NCBI GenBank assembly: GCA_013398295.1
Contig: VZSF01008169.1
Location: forward strand, 868,001 to 932,000
Reading direction: 5' to 3'
DNA: 64,000 bases
Source of the DNA: Chionis minor
Lineage: Eukaryota; Chordata; Aves; Charadriiformes; Chionididae
In this document: positions 26,075-37,900 of the stretch, in pieces
Numbering within the stretch: the stretch's first letter is position 1
Layout: every line of letters starts with the position of its first letter
Made by a program: the position numbers and the translations under genes
The notes under the pieces: generated by a model
The model's database searches: none
Told to the model about the DNA's origin: nothing
Seen by the model: the letters and a program-made list of their open reading frames with translations, nothing else

Positions 26075-26854
26075 CGCCGTTGTTTGCCTCAGGTCCCGCC
26101 AAGTTCAGAGGCGGTTTTCTCGGAACGCATCACGCGTGGTGCTGGAAGAGATGTCACAGCTTGCCTCGAAATGCCTACCTTCCTGAGATTTACTCCATCG
26201 ACTCATCTGAGGTTCAAATCCAAGACATTGCCTTCCACTTGCAGCCCGATGAGCGGTACCAGAAGTTCCTGGCTTGTAAACAGAGCAGTACAAAAGTAAT
26301 CATTGCAATAAACTTGCCTAAAATGTCCTTTTTCCTGCAAAATGTGCCATACGCATCCCACCTTTTTCAACTTTGCTATAACCTGTTTTCATTTTACAAT
26401 TGCTTTACAAGAAAAAAACCAAGGAGCCTTGCTATCAAGGAAAGAAGAAAATAACAGCAATCTAACTCTGAAACTTTCATCTAATGCTGAAATTGAGAAT
26501 TTATGACATGAGGTCTGTATTCCAAGCAGATAAAGAAAAGGTGTTTAATTTAATCTCCTGGCACCATCTCAAGGGTCCAAAGTGACCCTCGTTGGAGTCT
26601 GAAATCGGATCCAAATGGACCCGTCTTCAGATTCTGCAGGTCTTCCCCTTGGAGTGGGGAAGAATTGTTTGGGTTTTGGTTTAGCCTGTTTTCCCAGGCA
26701 TACACCTGAACTTCCAAAAAATACACCCTCACCGGAATTTCCAAAAAAATCAAGGTACAACAGTAAGGAGCACAATACCATCCAGCAGTACCTCTTTGCG
26801 TGATATGAGTCCAGCCAAGATGAGGATGTCCGAGCTAAGCACAATACAAACACC

Positions 26855-27025
26855 ACAGAGAAACAGTCTGCGCCTCAAGGAGTTTACAGTCTTGACAGAG
26901 GGAATACCTGAAAGTGCGTGGGGAAAACAGAGGTGAAAAGTGATTTGCCCAGTTTCATTCCAGAGGATGTCAGGAGGCCCACAAGCCGCTCTTAGTGCAG
27001 GACTCTGTACATTGTCCTCCTAACA
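26855..27025 (-). mobile_element. MIR-like ancient SINE remnant
   Basis: The + strand contains CTCAAGGAGTTTACAGTCTTG and later CAGAGGTGAAAAGTGATTTG followed by CCCAG, then CAGGAGGCCC. This is the reverse complement of the MIR core (CTGGGCAAGTCACTT..CCTCTG type). It lies just outside the ATRNL1 CpG island. Confidence 0.5.
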
Positions 27026-27282
27026 GAGCTGAGATAGATCATTTCATTGTTCTGGATCAGACAGATTTCTTAGCTATTAGACATCTCTTTGTATGTGTTT
27101 TGTAATGAATTGGTGAGTTCATGCAAAGAGAGGAAATGGAAATTGTGTTGCTGCTTTATATTTTATGAAAAAAGCTGAGGCTGAAGCCTTTGTGGAACAG
27201 TCTGCTAATTGTACGGTATTACATGTGATTAAGGCTGCTAAACAACTGTCCTCTGTTAAATAACATTATGAGACCAGAAATG

Positions 27283-27531
27283 CAGGAGATTATAGTCCGA
27301 GACAGTCAGTTCAAGATGACTCTTTAATCCAGGAACACTTTAAGCAATGGTTCTGCTTACCATGGCGGGGAGATACATTCCTCCTCCGCTTTCTCAATTC
27401 TTTTATACCAACCAAAAAAGTTCTAAAGCCAGCACCATCTTTTTCTCAGACTGAAGGAAGATTTTGCTTTAGATCTACACGTCAGCCAAATTTTTGAAAT
27501 TAACATTCACAGCAAAGCTAAGCTCTCAACA
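27283..27531 (-). mobile_element. Candidate LTR fragment (unclassified)
   Basis: On the minus strand a TATA box (GGTATAAAAGAATTG, near 27400-27415) is followed about 85 bases later by a polyadenylation-like ATTAAAGAGTCATCTTGAAC and then ACTGTCTCGGAC and CTCCTGCA. That arrangement (promoter, short R, poly(A) signal, CA end) is LTR-like. I do not recognise the family, the outer ends are guesses, and no target-site duplication is visible. Confidence 0.3.
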
Positions 27532-27625
27532 GTCCTTTACCAGGCAAGAGATCTGTTCAAAAGCACAATGATCAGTGAGCATTTGTTCATTAAACACCAA
27601 GTTTCTTCTTCAGTAATGAATGCAA

Positions 27626-27660
27626 AAAAAAGAAAAAAGAAAAAGAAAAAAAGAAATACA
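27626..27660. repeat. A/G purine tract
   Basis: A run of A interrupted by single G every five to eight bases. It is similar in make-up to the tract at 25908-25970. Confidence 0.8.
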
Positions 27661-28411
27661 AATTTACATTGGGCAAGCTTAAAAGCTTTTTAGGTAATTC
27701 TGTGAAGCCGGAGTTAAAAAACACAAACAGGCCATCAGAAAGGGACTAAGATGGTTATAAGAGGTGCGGAGAATAGTATGCCAGTACTTTTACTGCATAA
27801 ATAATCATAACTAAAAAACTAAACACAACTATAAGAGTTTCTAGATTTAAAACAGCAAGGAGGAAACACTGGAGAGCTATCTCCTGGCTAAATGTAACAA
27901 GCTATGAAAATGAAGGAATGCGAACCTTTTGGCTGCTGTATGTCGCATCAATGCAGTAGATATTCATAACCCTAGGAGATGAATGATGTGCAAATGCCAG
28001 TACTGGTTCTCTTCTATGCTGATTTGATGGGATTTTTTTTGGTGTCAGATGAATTTAACAGATCTGGCTGAGAAAAGTCAGAACTGTCAATCCTTTCATC
28101 GTTACATGCATATCTGTAAGTTCCACTTTTCTTGGAAGTGTAACATTTTACACCTTTCATCCTGCCGGTTCTTGACACAGAAATCACTTGCACTTTGGAA
28201 GGACTAATGTACTAAAATGTCTTGGGTAGAATTTACAACTTAAAAGCATTTGAATAACTTAACAAAAGTTTTAAGTTACTGAATAAAAACAGCTAATGAG
28301 ATTACAGACTAGAGTAGTGATGTAGAAGGTTATGTGAACAAAACCTTTCAAGGAAATATCCATTGTAATAGGAAAGCAAAATAAAAAGAGCGCGCGTAAA
28401 GTATAAAGGCT

Positions 28412-29636
28412 TCACAAGCATGGCCAGCAGATCGAGGGGGGTGATTCTGCCCTTCTACTCCTGTCCTGGTTTGAGCAATGTAGAACTAATTTCTGTTCTG
28501 ATACTTGGGAAAACTGTCCTTTAGGAAGATTCCAGTGTCTGAATTTGTGAAGATATTTACTTTATAGCCAGGTATGGTGTGTCGGTTTCAAGGCCTCGGT
28601 GTTTTCAGTCTCACCAGGTGCAGGGATGAGGAGGAGCAAGACCCAAGCACTCGACCCGATCTGGCCAACAGGATTATTTCATACTATGAATGTCACATTC
28701 AATATAAATTAGAAAGTTTGCTGCAAAGTTCTCACTCTCCCGTGATGGCAGCGATCCAGAGAACTTCTTGCCCCAGTGCCGCATCCCGGAGCCCTTCCCT
28801 TCCTCCCAAAGCTGTAGCGCTTGCAGCGTCCGGCATTTGCTGTCCACTACTGGGAGTGCACAGCTTCCTGCTGATGTAGTTGCCTGAGTATAATCCTTGT
28901 ATATTTTATATTTGTATCGGGATGAATATTGCTTCTTTGGTGTTATTAATGCTAATCATCTAGTCTTATTCTATTAAACCTGTTTATATTTCAACCCCTG
29001 GGTTTCCTTGTTTTTTCCCGACTCCACTTCCTGGGTGGGGAGGGGTCATCAGGTGATAGAATAATTGTCTGAACAAGAATAAATTGTTGTGGGTTTCTCA
29101 AGCCATAACAACTTGTGAGAGCCCACCTGGAGTGCTGCATCCAGCTCTGGGGCCCCCAACAGAAGAAGGATGTTGACCTGTTGGAATGAGGCCAGAGGAG
29201 GCCACGAAGATACTCAGAGGGCTGAGCACCTCTGCTATGAAGACAGGCTGAGAGAGCTGGAGTTGTTCAGCCTGGAGAAGGGAATGCTCCAGGGAGACCT
29301 TATAGCCCCTTCCAGTACCTAAAGGGGGCCTACAGGAAAGGGGGGGAGGGACTCTTGATCAGGGAGCGTAGCGAGAGGATGAGGGGGAATGGCTTCAAAC
29401 TGGAAGAGGGGAGATTTAGATCAGCTCTCAGGAAGAAATTTTTCACCGTGAGGGTGGTGAGGCACTGGAACAGGTTGCCCAGGGAAGTTGTGGATGTCCC
29501 ATCTCTGGAAGTGTTCAAGGCCAGGTTGGATGGGGCTTTGAGCAAGCTGGTCTAGTGGGAGGTGTCCCTGCCCATGGCAGGGGGGCAGGTCTTTAAGGCC
29601 CCTCCAACTCTAACCATTCTATGATTCTGTGATTCT
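28412..29636 (+). mobile_element. CR1 LINE, interrupted by an ERVL-type solo LTR
   Basis: The left part (about 28412-28461) and the right part (29111-29636) are consecutive pieces of one CR1 ORF2 3' region. The left ends in the GGTGATTCTGCCCTTCTACTC segment. The right resumes at the segment coding for the ...PHLEYC.QLWGP-type motif, continues through the conserved C-terminus (sense frame 29355-29555, with the FFTVRVVRHWNRLPREVV motif) and ends in ATTCTATG/ATTCTGTG repeats, the hallmark CR1 tail. The frame is broken in the right part, so it is inactive. Confidence 0.92.
28462..29110 (+). mobile_element. Solo LTR of an avian ERVL-type endogenous retrovirus
   Basis: This block of about 649 bp starts TGTCCTGGTTTGAGC and ends CCATAACA, with TGT...ACA termini. 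It carries the CAACCCCTGGGTTTCC segment typical of this avian LTR class and an ATTAAA polyadenylation-like signal near 28974. No internal retroviral genes lie on either side, so it is a solo LTR left by recombination. It sits inside a CR1 copy. The flanks ACTCC and ACTTG are only a partial match as a target-site duplication. It contributes no intact gene. Confidence 0.85.
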
Positions 29637-30712
29637 TAGCTATTACTATGAAAACCTGAGCACCAATATACAAGGAGAAAAATACTGATACATTTGTGTT
29701 CATTCAGCAAACCTGCATAAAGTATATTTAAAGATCTAGATGGTGATTGTTGTGGTGCAGGGTGGGGTGGATAAAGGGAAACAGACCACAAACACAGTCT
29801 TCTTCAGCTGTTCAGAATTTCTGCAAGACCCTGAGGACAAGAATGTAGCAGAATCCATCTTCTTCTCCATACACACACCCCACACCCACATACAGCCCCC
29901 TCCCTGCTCTGCTGGCCCTCTCCTACAGGCTGATATCAATCAAACCTTGCTGGAGCCAATATCTTTCCTTAAGGATGCTTAGTCCTATTTAGGGTATCTA
30001 GTGCAGGTGTATTTTTGCAGCGATGTTGAGAAGGACGATAAAACCGGCTGAACAGAAGAGAGAGAAAAAAAGACTACCTTTGTGGTTGACCTCTTGGCAA
30101 GCATATTAAGAGAAACAAATGTTTTCTATGCCCTTTCCCTTCTCCTTGGGACAGCCATTATCAGACCCGTTAAGTAAAAGGGGCCAAGCTCTGCACTGCT
30201 GCTGGGCAGGGATGTATAGATCTGAGTTGGCCTTATGACATATTGGTAAAACTAGCATGTAGAGTGCTGTAGTGGAGGTAATAGCTGCAGAGTGAGTTGA
30301 TAGTTTCAGGAGCTATTCTAGCTTAACACATCAGAGCAACGTGCAGGCTTCTTAGTGAACCTTACAACTATCCCTTCAGTGGAGGCTTTCCCTTTTCTTT
30401 CCAAATATGCACACAACTCTTTGGATGGAGGACAACATAAAGCTTTTTTTCCTAAATCCCATGCGCATTTTTCATTGTTATTAATGATCATCTGAGTCAC
30501 CCAAGCCGTTTCATATAACCTTTTCTGATATTATGAAAACCATCAGCCTCTTCCATGAGGCAAAACAAATTTATCCCTGCTCAGCAGATTCTAGTACTAG
30601 CAGAATAATGCATGTTACAATTTTCTCTTCGTATTTGTTTTATCTGGTAAGTCAACTTTTGGGAATCATCAATTTTATAATTTTAACAATATAAGCCTTC
30701 CCTTGACTACTC

Positions 30713-30731
30713 TTTTTTTTTTTTTTTTTTT
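30713..30731. repeat. Poly-T run
   Basis: Nineteen T followed by an N. There is no CR1 or SINE body next to it. Confidence 0.85.
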
Positions 30732-30732
30732 N
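30732..30732. other. Single ambiguous base at the end of a poly-T run
   Basis: One N follows a T run that begins at 30713, so the length of the homopolymer is uncertain. Confidence 0.9.
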
Positions 30733-33239
30733 AGTTCCCAGAAGATTGGCTGGCACCCTTCTCAGATAAAACCTTAATAGAAAATGTTACCTTTCTTAAC
30801 ACCCATGCATGTATTTTGCTACAGCAGTAAGTCACATTTGCTACCATAATCTCCAATAAGTATTGGCGAGAAAAGTGCCGAACAATAAAGACTGTAAGTG
30901 CTGTAGGAAGCTTACCAAACTCAGAAAGAACTACAAAACAAAAGAGGGGGAAATCAATGTTTATGTTGTTTTATCAAATAAAATAACCAAAATTATTTTG
31001 TTTCAATAAAAGCCAATATCTGGAGAAAAGAAATTTTAGCATCAGTTCTATATCTTTTATGTGTGCGCATAAGCCGAGGTATAAAATCTATTCTACAAAG
31101 AAAGAGTCAGACTTTTACTGAAATGGTTGTTCCTTTGCAGAATTTTTTCACCAGCAAAAAAAGTAATCACATTTTTACACACTCATTTTAAAATTGTGGA
31201 CTTTGAATCAAGAGTAACAGGATAAATTACAAGTTGGCTTCAGGTCCATTTAAAGATGAAAGAGACTTCAGAAAAACAGACACCAGACAAAACCAATGTC
31301 TATCGGCACTGACAATGACATTGTCATTATTTGAAACACCTATCTGCTGTCAAATAAAAGTCTACCAAACCAGGAAACAAAGTCATATTATGTTTTTATA
31401 TACTTTCTGCACAGATGCTAAAAATTAAATACCTGAGAGCCTTTCCATCTACGACTGAATGAACCTACCGACATTGATCTTGACTCTTAGTATGATCCTT
31501 AGATTTATTTTTTTTTAAATAAGTTTTTAGATGTCTTTCCATTGAATAGAGGTGTAATTATATGCCATGCTGAAACCTTGATTCATCCTGCAATATATTA
31601 CAAATTATCTGGAAAACACTGACATTTTCCACTGCGAATGTCCGTTCTGTTGAGTATTCTTCTGCATCCGTTTTGCTGCATTTCATTTTCACGGCTATTC
31701 CTTCTGGAGTTTCTCACAGTCCTGCTTAATCTTGACTAAGCTAGGGCATTTTTTCCTTGTCAGCAAAGCTCCATCTCACAATTCAACCTTTCTTACACAT
31801 CATTAGTAGGTATACTGAATTTATCCAATACCCTTAATGATCCCAAAGGGACATGGCTATTAGACTACTTCTAGCTGAGAAAGCATTTACTTTGAGTTAT
31901 TTTCTCTCATTCTTTTCTAAATCGGGAAATGATCTTTGGGATTCATACCACTGCTGCCTTTATTTCTGTATTTGTTCTTTTTATTCATAAGTTTCAGCAA
32001 AATGCTGAAAAATCTGTTCGATGGTAATGAAATTCCATTGACCTTACTGGGATTTACACCCTTCCTTCAGAATTTCGCAGAGGTTTCCACATTTTTCTGG
32101 ACAAGGCTAGTTTGCTGAATGATGTTAAAAAAAGCCTTACTAAAAGATTTTGAAAATGAAAATAAACCATATGCTCCAATTTTCTCGTATCTGTTGTTTT
32201 TTTCTTTGCAAGACTAAGGAAGACTGCATTTATTATTAGTGGCTTACTGGTTTTTCCTCATCACATTATACTTTACCCAAGAGCTATCTAAGTCCTACAC
32301 CAATTTCTTCAAAGGCTACTAAAACATAACTTCTCAGTCTATATTTTCCAGATGACAAATTTAATCTCTTTAAAATAAATAAAAAAAAAAAAAGTAAAAT
32401 GTTGGGTGGCTTTTAAATCAACATTACAATTAGTATTTTGATTAATACAATTTCCATCTTTGTATTTATATTACGATTCAGCTCCTTTGGAGTGATATCT
32501 CCTAGTCTTAGTGGTGCTGTTTCAATATAAACTCATGTTGATTTCTTACTCTTCTTTTAAAAATGGCTACTGTAATAACCTCTCTAATACTTAATTTCTC
32601 AATATTTTGTTTGAACACTGTAACAAAATGATTTGCATTTTCCTTTCCAGTTACTACTTTTGGAGCCTGGTGAATTTTTCTGTTCATCCTCTTTTATGTA
32701 TTTTAAAAAATTACTTCTTTTCTTCTCAGTTGATACTCGAGTAGTTGTACTATTAAACTTCGGAAAGCGATACATGCAAAAAATAGAAAAAACAAGTACA
32801 TCAAATAGGCTGCAGCAAGGATAATGAAACAGGCATAATGGAATAATGGAATAAAATTATACTCTTTTTTGCCCTTTGATTTTCATAAAATTGGCAAAAA
32901 TGAGAGGCTATGCATGCATTGATCCCTGTGTTGTCTGCTATACAGATGTCAAAAAATAATTGAGCAGATGAAATTTTCCTGCAGTATTAATGTCGAAACA
33001 GACATTACATCCCAGGAATCTAACTGGCGTATTGTATTAATTCAATGAAATTGTTTTCGGTAATTTGAAGAAATAATTCTCGTGTATAAATATAATATTT
33101 TGACAAGCACACAACCAGTTATTTAATTAGCTTAAAACATTAATTTTCATGAAGATACAAAGTAGTACCTCCCGTATCTGCAGTTTGAAATAATGGTAGG
33201 AGTAGTAATTTTTAAGAATTATCTTACTGTCCCTGAAGG

Positions 33240-33870
33240 AACAAGTTTTTCGCGTACCTGGACGTAGGGGTATCACCGCAAAAGAGCAAAACGTGGCCAC
33301 ATGTGGCATCTCCTGTCAGTGTACGTGGGCACTGGTGTTACTGCAGGTACGATGTGAGTGAGGCTGAAGAAGCTACGAGTAGAGATGCCGACCTTCTTTG
33401 GGGGAGGTCTGGCTGCACCGGCGGTGTGAAGGTGGGCATCAGGACAGCTGCCTGTAAGATTAACTGCGGAAGAAAACCTTCTCGCCAGCCTGGCAAGTTG
33501 CTCTTCCTGAGCGAGGCTTTGAACTCGTTTTGAAAGGCGCCAGTGAAAAATTTCTGCAGGCTTCACCTCCTCCCCTTCTCGGGGTGTAGCTTCACAGTAT
33601 GTATCATCAAAGCCAAGACGGGGAGCTGAGAAAGGAGAAAAATGCAAGCACAAAGGGAGGATGTGAAGTGAGCCATCAGGTATCATATGTATAAATCCAC
33701 AGGCAGCACGGTCCGAGGTAGAAGCACTAGCCCTTATGGTCCTAATACCATAAAGTACTGGAGTGTGACCTAACTGGCACTGCAGAGGTGCGGCTGGGTA
33801 AACAGCGGTACTGGAACGTGGTTACGGATGGTTCATAGTATATTCTAGAAGAACGGCCATAGGAAAAGCC
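33240..33870. other. CpG-enriched block without a recognised gene
   Basis: The CpG count here is clearly above that of the surrounding DNA. A 137-codon minus-strand frame (33273-33686) and a 76-codon plus-strand frame overlap, but neither resembles a protein family I know. No splice or promoter structure is clear. The block could be a small CpG island, an unrecognised old element, or an exon of a noncoding RNA. Confidence 0.4.
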
Positions 33871-33998
33871 AGGTGATGTGGCTGGTAAAGGGCATATTTT
33901 CTTCTTCTGAAGTCTGGGAAATACTGACAGAAAGATCTGTTGAATACCAGTTGAAATATGGGAGAGTAAAAGAGGAAAGTACACATGGTGACAGGTTT

Positions 33999-34329
33999 CA
34001 TAGAGTCATAGAATGGTTAGAGTTGGACGGGCCTTAAAGATCATCTAACTCCTGCCCCCCTGCCATGGGCAGGGACACCTCCCACTAGACCAGCTTGCTC
34101 AAAGCCCCATCCAACCTGGCCTTGAACACTTCCAGAGATGGGACATCCACAGCTTCCCTGGGCAACCTGTTCCAGTGCCTCACCACCCTCAGGGTGAAAA
34201 ATTTCTCCCTGAGATCTGATCTAAATCTCCCCTCTTCCAGTTTGAAGCCATTACCCCTCGTCCTGTCACTACATGCCCTTGTAAAACATTCCTCTCCAGC
34301 TTTCTTGTAGGCCCCTTTCAGATACTGAA
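33999..34329 (-). mobile_element. CR1 LINE, 3' end, 5'-truncated
   Basis: Read on the minus strand this is the ORF2 C-terminus and 3' UTR of CR1, ending in the ATTCTATGACTCTATG tail at 33999. The 5' truncation is near 34329, where the GTATCTGAAAGGGGCC segment ends. It is close in sequence to the copies at 10.3 and 29.4 kb, so it belongs to a similar subfamily and is relatively young. Confidence 0.92.
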
Positions 34330-34489
34330 ACCAAAGATTTTTTGATCAGGAGGCTTTTTCAACATAGTAACAGTTGGAAGCATCCAAGGGGCGGAAACTG
34401 GAAGGACCTACATGGCAGGACCTGGTGGTTAGATGGGAATACAACTAGCTGAGGGTCTGTTTGAAAAAGCAGTAAGGCGGGACGTAGAT

Positions 34490-34985
34490 TGTCTATTCAA
34501 TTCTTCAGATGTGCTAGGGACAGCTTTTTTCTTTCACGAAGTGGAGGAAATTACACAGAAAGTAGCTATTTTAGATTTAATTCAAATTCCTTAGGAGGAA
34601 GTGATTGAGTATCTTAAAGTGGAAGTTAATTCAAGTGAAAAAGATCATAAAAATGATAAGTTTTCCATTCTTCCTTTAAATTGTGAATAACAAAATAAGG
34701 GTAATGGACTTCAAATAGCTCAGGGAAATGCAAGTATCTAAGAAGTGATAAAGAAAAAAGAAATGCAAGAGATAAAGGCACAACAGCAAATTATCCTAAC
34801 ATGGAGGAAAGATTAGAAGTACATCAAGAATTAACATGATTGCATCAAGAACTCTTTAATGATCTGAAAATCTAAAAGAAAATGATAAAATATAGAACAA
34901 ATGACACATATAATAAGTATAAAGAAATAGCACGGGTAAGCCGGAATAAAATAAAAAAATCTGAAGCACAAAATGAGAATACATT
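34490..34985 (+). mobile_element. Fossil CR1-type LINE, endonuclease end and linker
   Basis: Sense translation of 34514-34672 gives AILDLIQIP, a stop, then EEVIEYLKVEVN and SSEKDHKNDKFSIL. This parallels the CR1 ORF2 endonuclease end, whose hallmark is a LDL..TN-type motif followed by a SDHEM.EF.IL-type motif. Further on, 34911-34980 reads YNKYKEIARVSRNKIKKSEAQNE, like the linker that follows the endonuclease in CR1. The copy is heavily decayed, without an open frame, and AT-enriched, so it is far older than the adjoining CR1 3' end at 33999-34329. Confidence 0.65.
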
Positions 34986-37900
34986 CAGTTCAAATGGGAC
35001 AGATCTGTGCTTGAAATAGTAATACCTCCTATACTGCTTTGTATCAGAAGATTGCTGTTTTCCACAAGGATTATACCACATTACAATGGCTTGTCAATTG
35101 GTTTTGACCCATTTTCCTCTCCAAATTCTCCATCTCATGCAGATGCTGTACTTCTTTAAGTCCCCTAAAAGCAATTTCACAACCTTGAAGCAAAGACAGA
35201 TGGTGGAGTTTCATTTCCTCAGATGCCTTTCCCAGCCACGTTGCCTTGCCCACTGTCATTACAAGACAAGGCATGCATCTGGCCCACTGAAATTAATTCC
35301 ATGTATCACAGTTTGCTTCTGTCAGAGTTGCACATGGTCATACTAAATATTAAAATGATGTTCGGAACAAGATTATGAAATACGATTTTCAACTACATCT
35401 CATGGAGCAAATCTGTGGCTTCATCATTGCCAAGAAAAGTTATTACCTGTGCATCAATATCAAGATCGAGCACCACATAGTGAAAGGCAACACTCTGGAT
35501 GGGTTATACCACAAACTACAAATAGGTTTTTTATGCCATGAAGGCAAATATCTTCAGGGTCTAAGAAAGTCTGAGAGTAGGAAGGTTTAATAAAATTTCA
35601 TTGAAAAAAATTTTGATGTGAAGTATTCTTACTTCACAACACAGTTTTACGCAGCAGTATAATGAAGTTTACTGTATTCTGTGCTTCTGTATTTTCTCCC
35701 TTTCCCTCATTTTTCTAGTTTACCAGAAAACAAAGTGAGAAAAATCATAATTTGGGCTGAGCCACTTGCCATCCATTTAAATAATTCAAATATCTTATTA
35801 TGCCAACAAAAATAATTTCTAATAAACTTTGTCTATGTATCTTACTGACATAAGGCAAGTTATAAAGTTTTAACTTAATGCTAACTTAAAGCTTTAACTT
35901 AATGAAAAGAAATTAATCTTATCTGTTCCTTTCCTTTGTTGTTTATATCAACCTGAATACTCTTTTTCTATTATTACTAAATTTGGCCTTTTATTTATTT
36001 TCTATGTTGACCCTAGAAAAATACAGGGATTTTTTTACTAATTTCAGAGCAGTTGGAAGTAATTCTAGACTAAATGAAATAATAACAAAATACTCCTGAC
36101 TTTCACATGAGGAGAATTAGAGTGCACCCTCTTAAGTCAAAATGTAGCACAGTAAAAGAGAGCTTATAAAACTCTTTAGACAATAAATAAAGACTAAAAT
36201 ACTATTTTTATCGTATTTGAAAGAAGGGTGTCTCTAGGGTTTATGAGGTTTTGTTTACCAGACTAGTCTACCTTCATTTTTAAATTGGATTTTAAAGTAA
36301 GTGTTCTTCAGCATGTTTCACCTATTGCTCTCTCATTATGCATTATCTGGATTACTTTAAAAACAAAACAAAAGAACACAAAGCAAAAGAATCACCCGAA
36401 AATAACCTGTTTTGTTTTTTTTTTTTTTCCCAATTCTGTTAGCATTCACGGTTCTGTCAAAGCAGCATAGCACAGAGAGCTCACATAAAGAACAGGGCTA
36501 GAGATTATGCCTCACCAAAGGACACTCTATTGTTACCTACATCGCCCACCAGTCTGTGTTAATCTGACACCGTCCTCTGAGAACATACATGTACACACAC
36601 ATGAACATATTTGTGCACACACATGCACACAGTAGCACGCTTTTAAAATTTTATAATTGTTCCAGGGTTGTTTTTTTGTTGGTTTTTTTCAGTTCACATC
36701 CCCTCACCTAAGGCTGTACCCCATATTCTAGAAGCTGCCTATATGAAGAAGGAGGATCCTGGTGTTACTTCCCCAGCTGAAGGGGACCATCTTCAGTAAG
36801 GCGCCAAAAATGCCTCGAATAAAAAGGCTGTTTGATGTCCAAGACTGTGTATGAAAACCTGCCAAATATAAAATGAATGCCAATTTTATAAATAGCAGAC
36901 AGTATGGATGTTTCCTGTGAGTATTTTGGGCAAAAATGAATGACTGGCTGAATGAATGAATGCCCACATCTCTGAAGAACGTCAGGAAACTGTACCAGCG
37001 GAATGACAGCGTATCATGTGGCAGGTAGGTTTAGGCCTGACCTGATAGGTTTATATGGTCTACAATTAAAGAGAATAAACTCAGGAGTTACAGTTTGAGC
37101 CTCAAGGGAAAAGTATTTTATGTGCTTCTGATGCCTGTTTGCCTCTTAACTAGAAGAAAGCGCTGGCAGTACAGTTAGGTGCCTGTAGCAAAGAAAGCAG
37201 GAACATCTCAGTGGGCTGATGGTAGCAGTTCACACCTGAGGACTTCTAAAAGCAGCAAAGCACCCTGTGGTTCAGCACAGTTTAACTCCCCAGCAGCTCT
37301 CGCCGTCTTGACCTTCAGGGGCAGCATAAAAACAGAGGTGATGAAATGAATGTTGAAGAAAAAAAATTATCTTCATGTTTAGTGACCTCAAAAGGAAGGT
37401 GAACATTAAAAAGGCAGACCTTATCTGAGCATGGAAATGTCATGACATTCAGTTTAGCATGCTTTCACCCAAATCTGTGAAATGCTTGAGCTTGGTTGGG
37501 GTACCTCCAAGACAAGACCTTTCACACATGAAATTACTTGGTAAAGTCTGACAGAAAAATTTTAATTTAAGAAACTACTACCTCATATTTGTGTTTTTCC
37601 TGATCACCCATTTGAGATCAAGAGTCAGATCAGAGAATCCTCTTCTGTGTTCACGTATTCGGGTCTAAAGTTAAGATCTGCTTATGTGCTGGATAGCAAG
37701 GGAATAGCTCTGGAGAAAAGAAAATAAAGGAAGTCTTCACGGAAAACAATTATGAAGGGGAGAAAGTATGTATACAGATCAGAATGCTATTTGAACTCTG
37801 GGCAAAAATAGAGCCCACGCTCCCCAGACCTCCAAAATACACTGTTTGTGCGTATTTGAGCCCTTTCTTGCCTGATGACTGCTCTCTGGCCTTATTTCCA

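Larger units (their letters stand above)
25130..26090 (-). promoter_or_regulatory. ATRNL1: CpG island covering ATRNL1 promoter, 5' UTR and exon 1
   Basis: This is the densest G+C and CpG block of the window, in sharp contrast with the AT-rich DNA on both sides. It starts inside coding exon 1 and extends about 850 bases upstream of the ATG. GC-box-like motifs (CCGCCCC near 25833; GGGGCGGGG near 25975) are present. I see no well-placed TATA box, as is usual for a CpG-island promoter with dispersed starts. The transcription start cannot be fixed from sequence alone. The island is interrupted by an A/G tract at 25908-25970 and carries one N at 25764. Confidence 0.8.
26120..28411. other. 5' flank of ATRNL1, CpG-island edge to first CR1
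   Basis: Beyond the CpG island there is a stretch of balanced composition. It holds a 144-codon plus-strand frame starting at 26020, a MIR-like fossil (26855-27025), a candidate LTR fragment (27283-27531) and a purine tract (27626-27660). I recognise no exon. A divergent noncoding transcript from the island would start here. Confidence 0.5.
29637..33239. other. Intergenic, no recognised gene
   Basis: AT-rich unique-looking DNA with a poly-T run at 30713. A short segment near 32028-32058 (CCATTGACCTTACTGGGATT type) may be a relic of an old amniote repeat. Otherwise I see nothing. Confidence 0.6.

Noticed and set aside
29330..29545. Antisense frames shared by four loci (10419, 29330, 34095 and 46743), products starting ML(K/R)APSN-like
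   Set aside because: They are the reverse strand of the CR1 ORF2 C-terminus. Their similarity comes from the repeat and not from a gene family.
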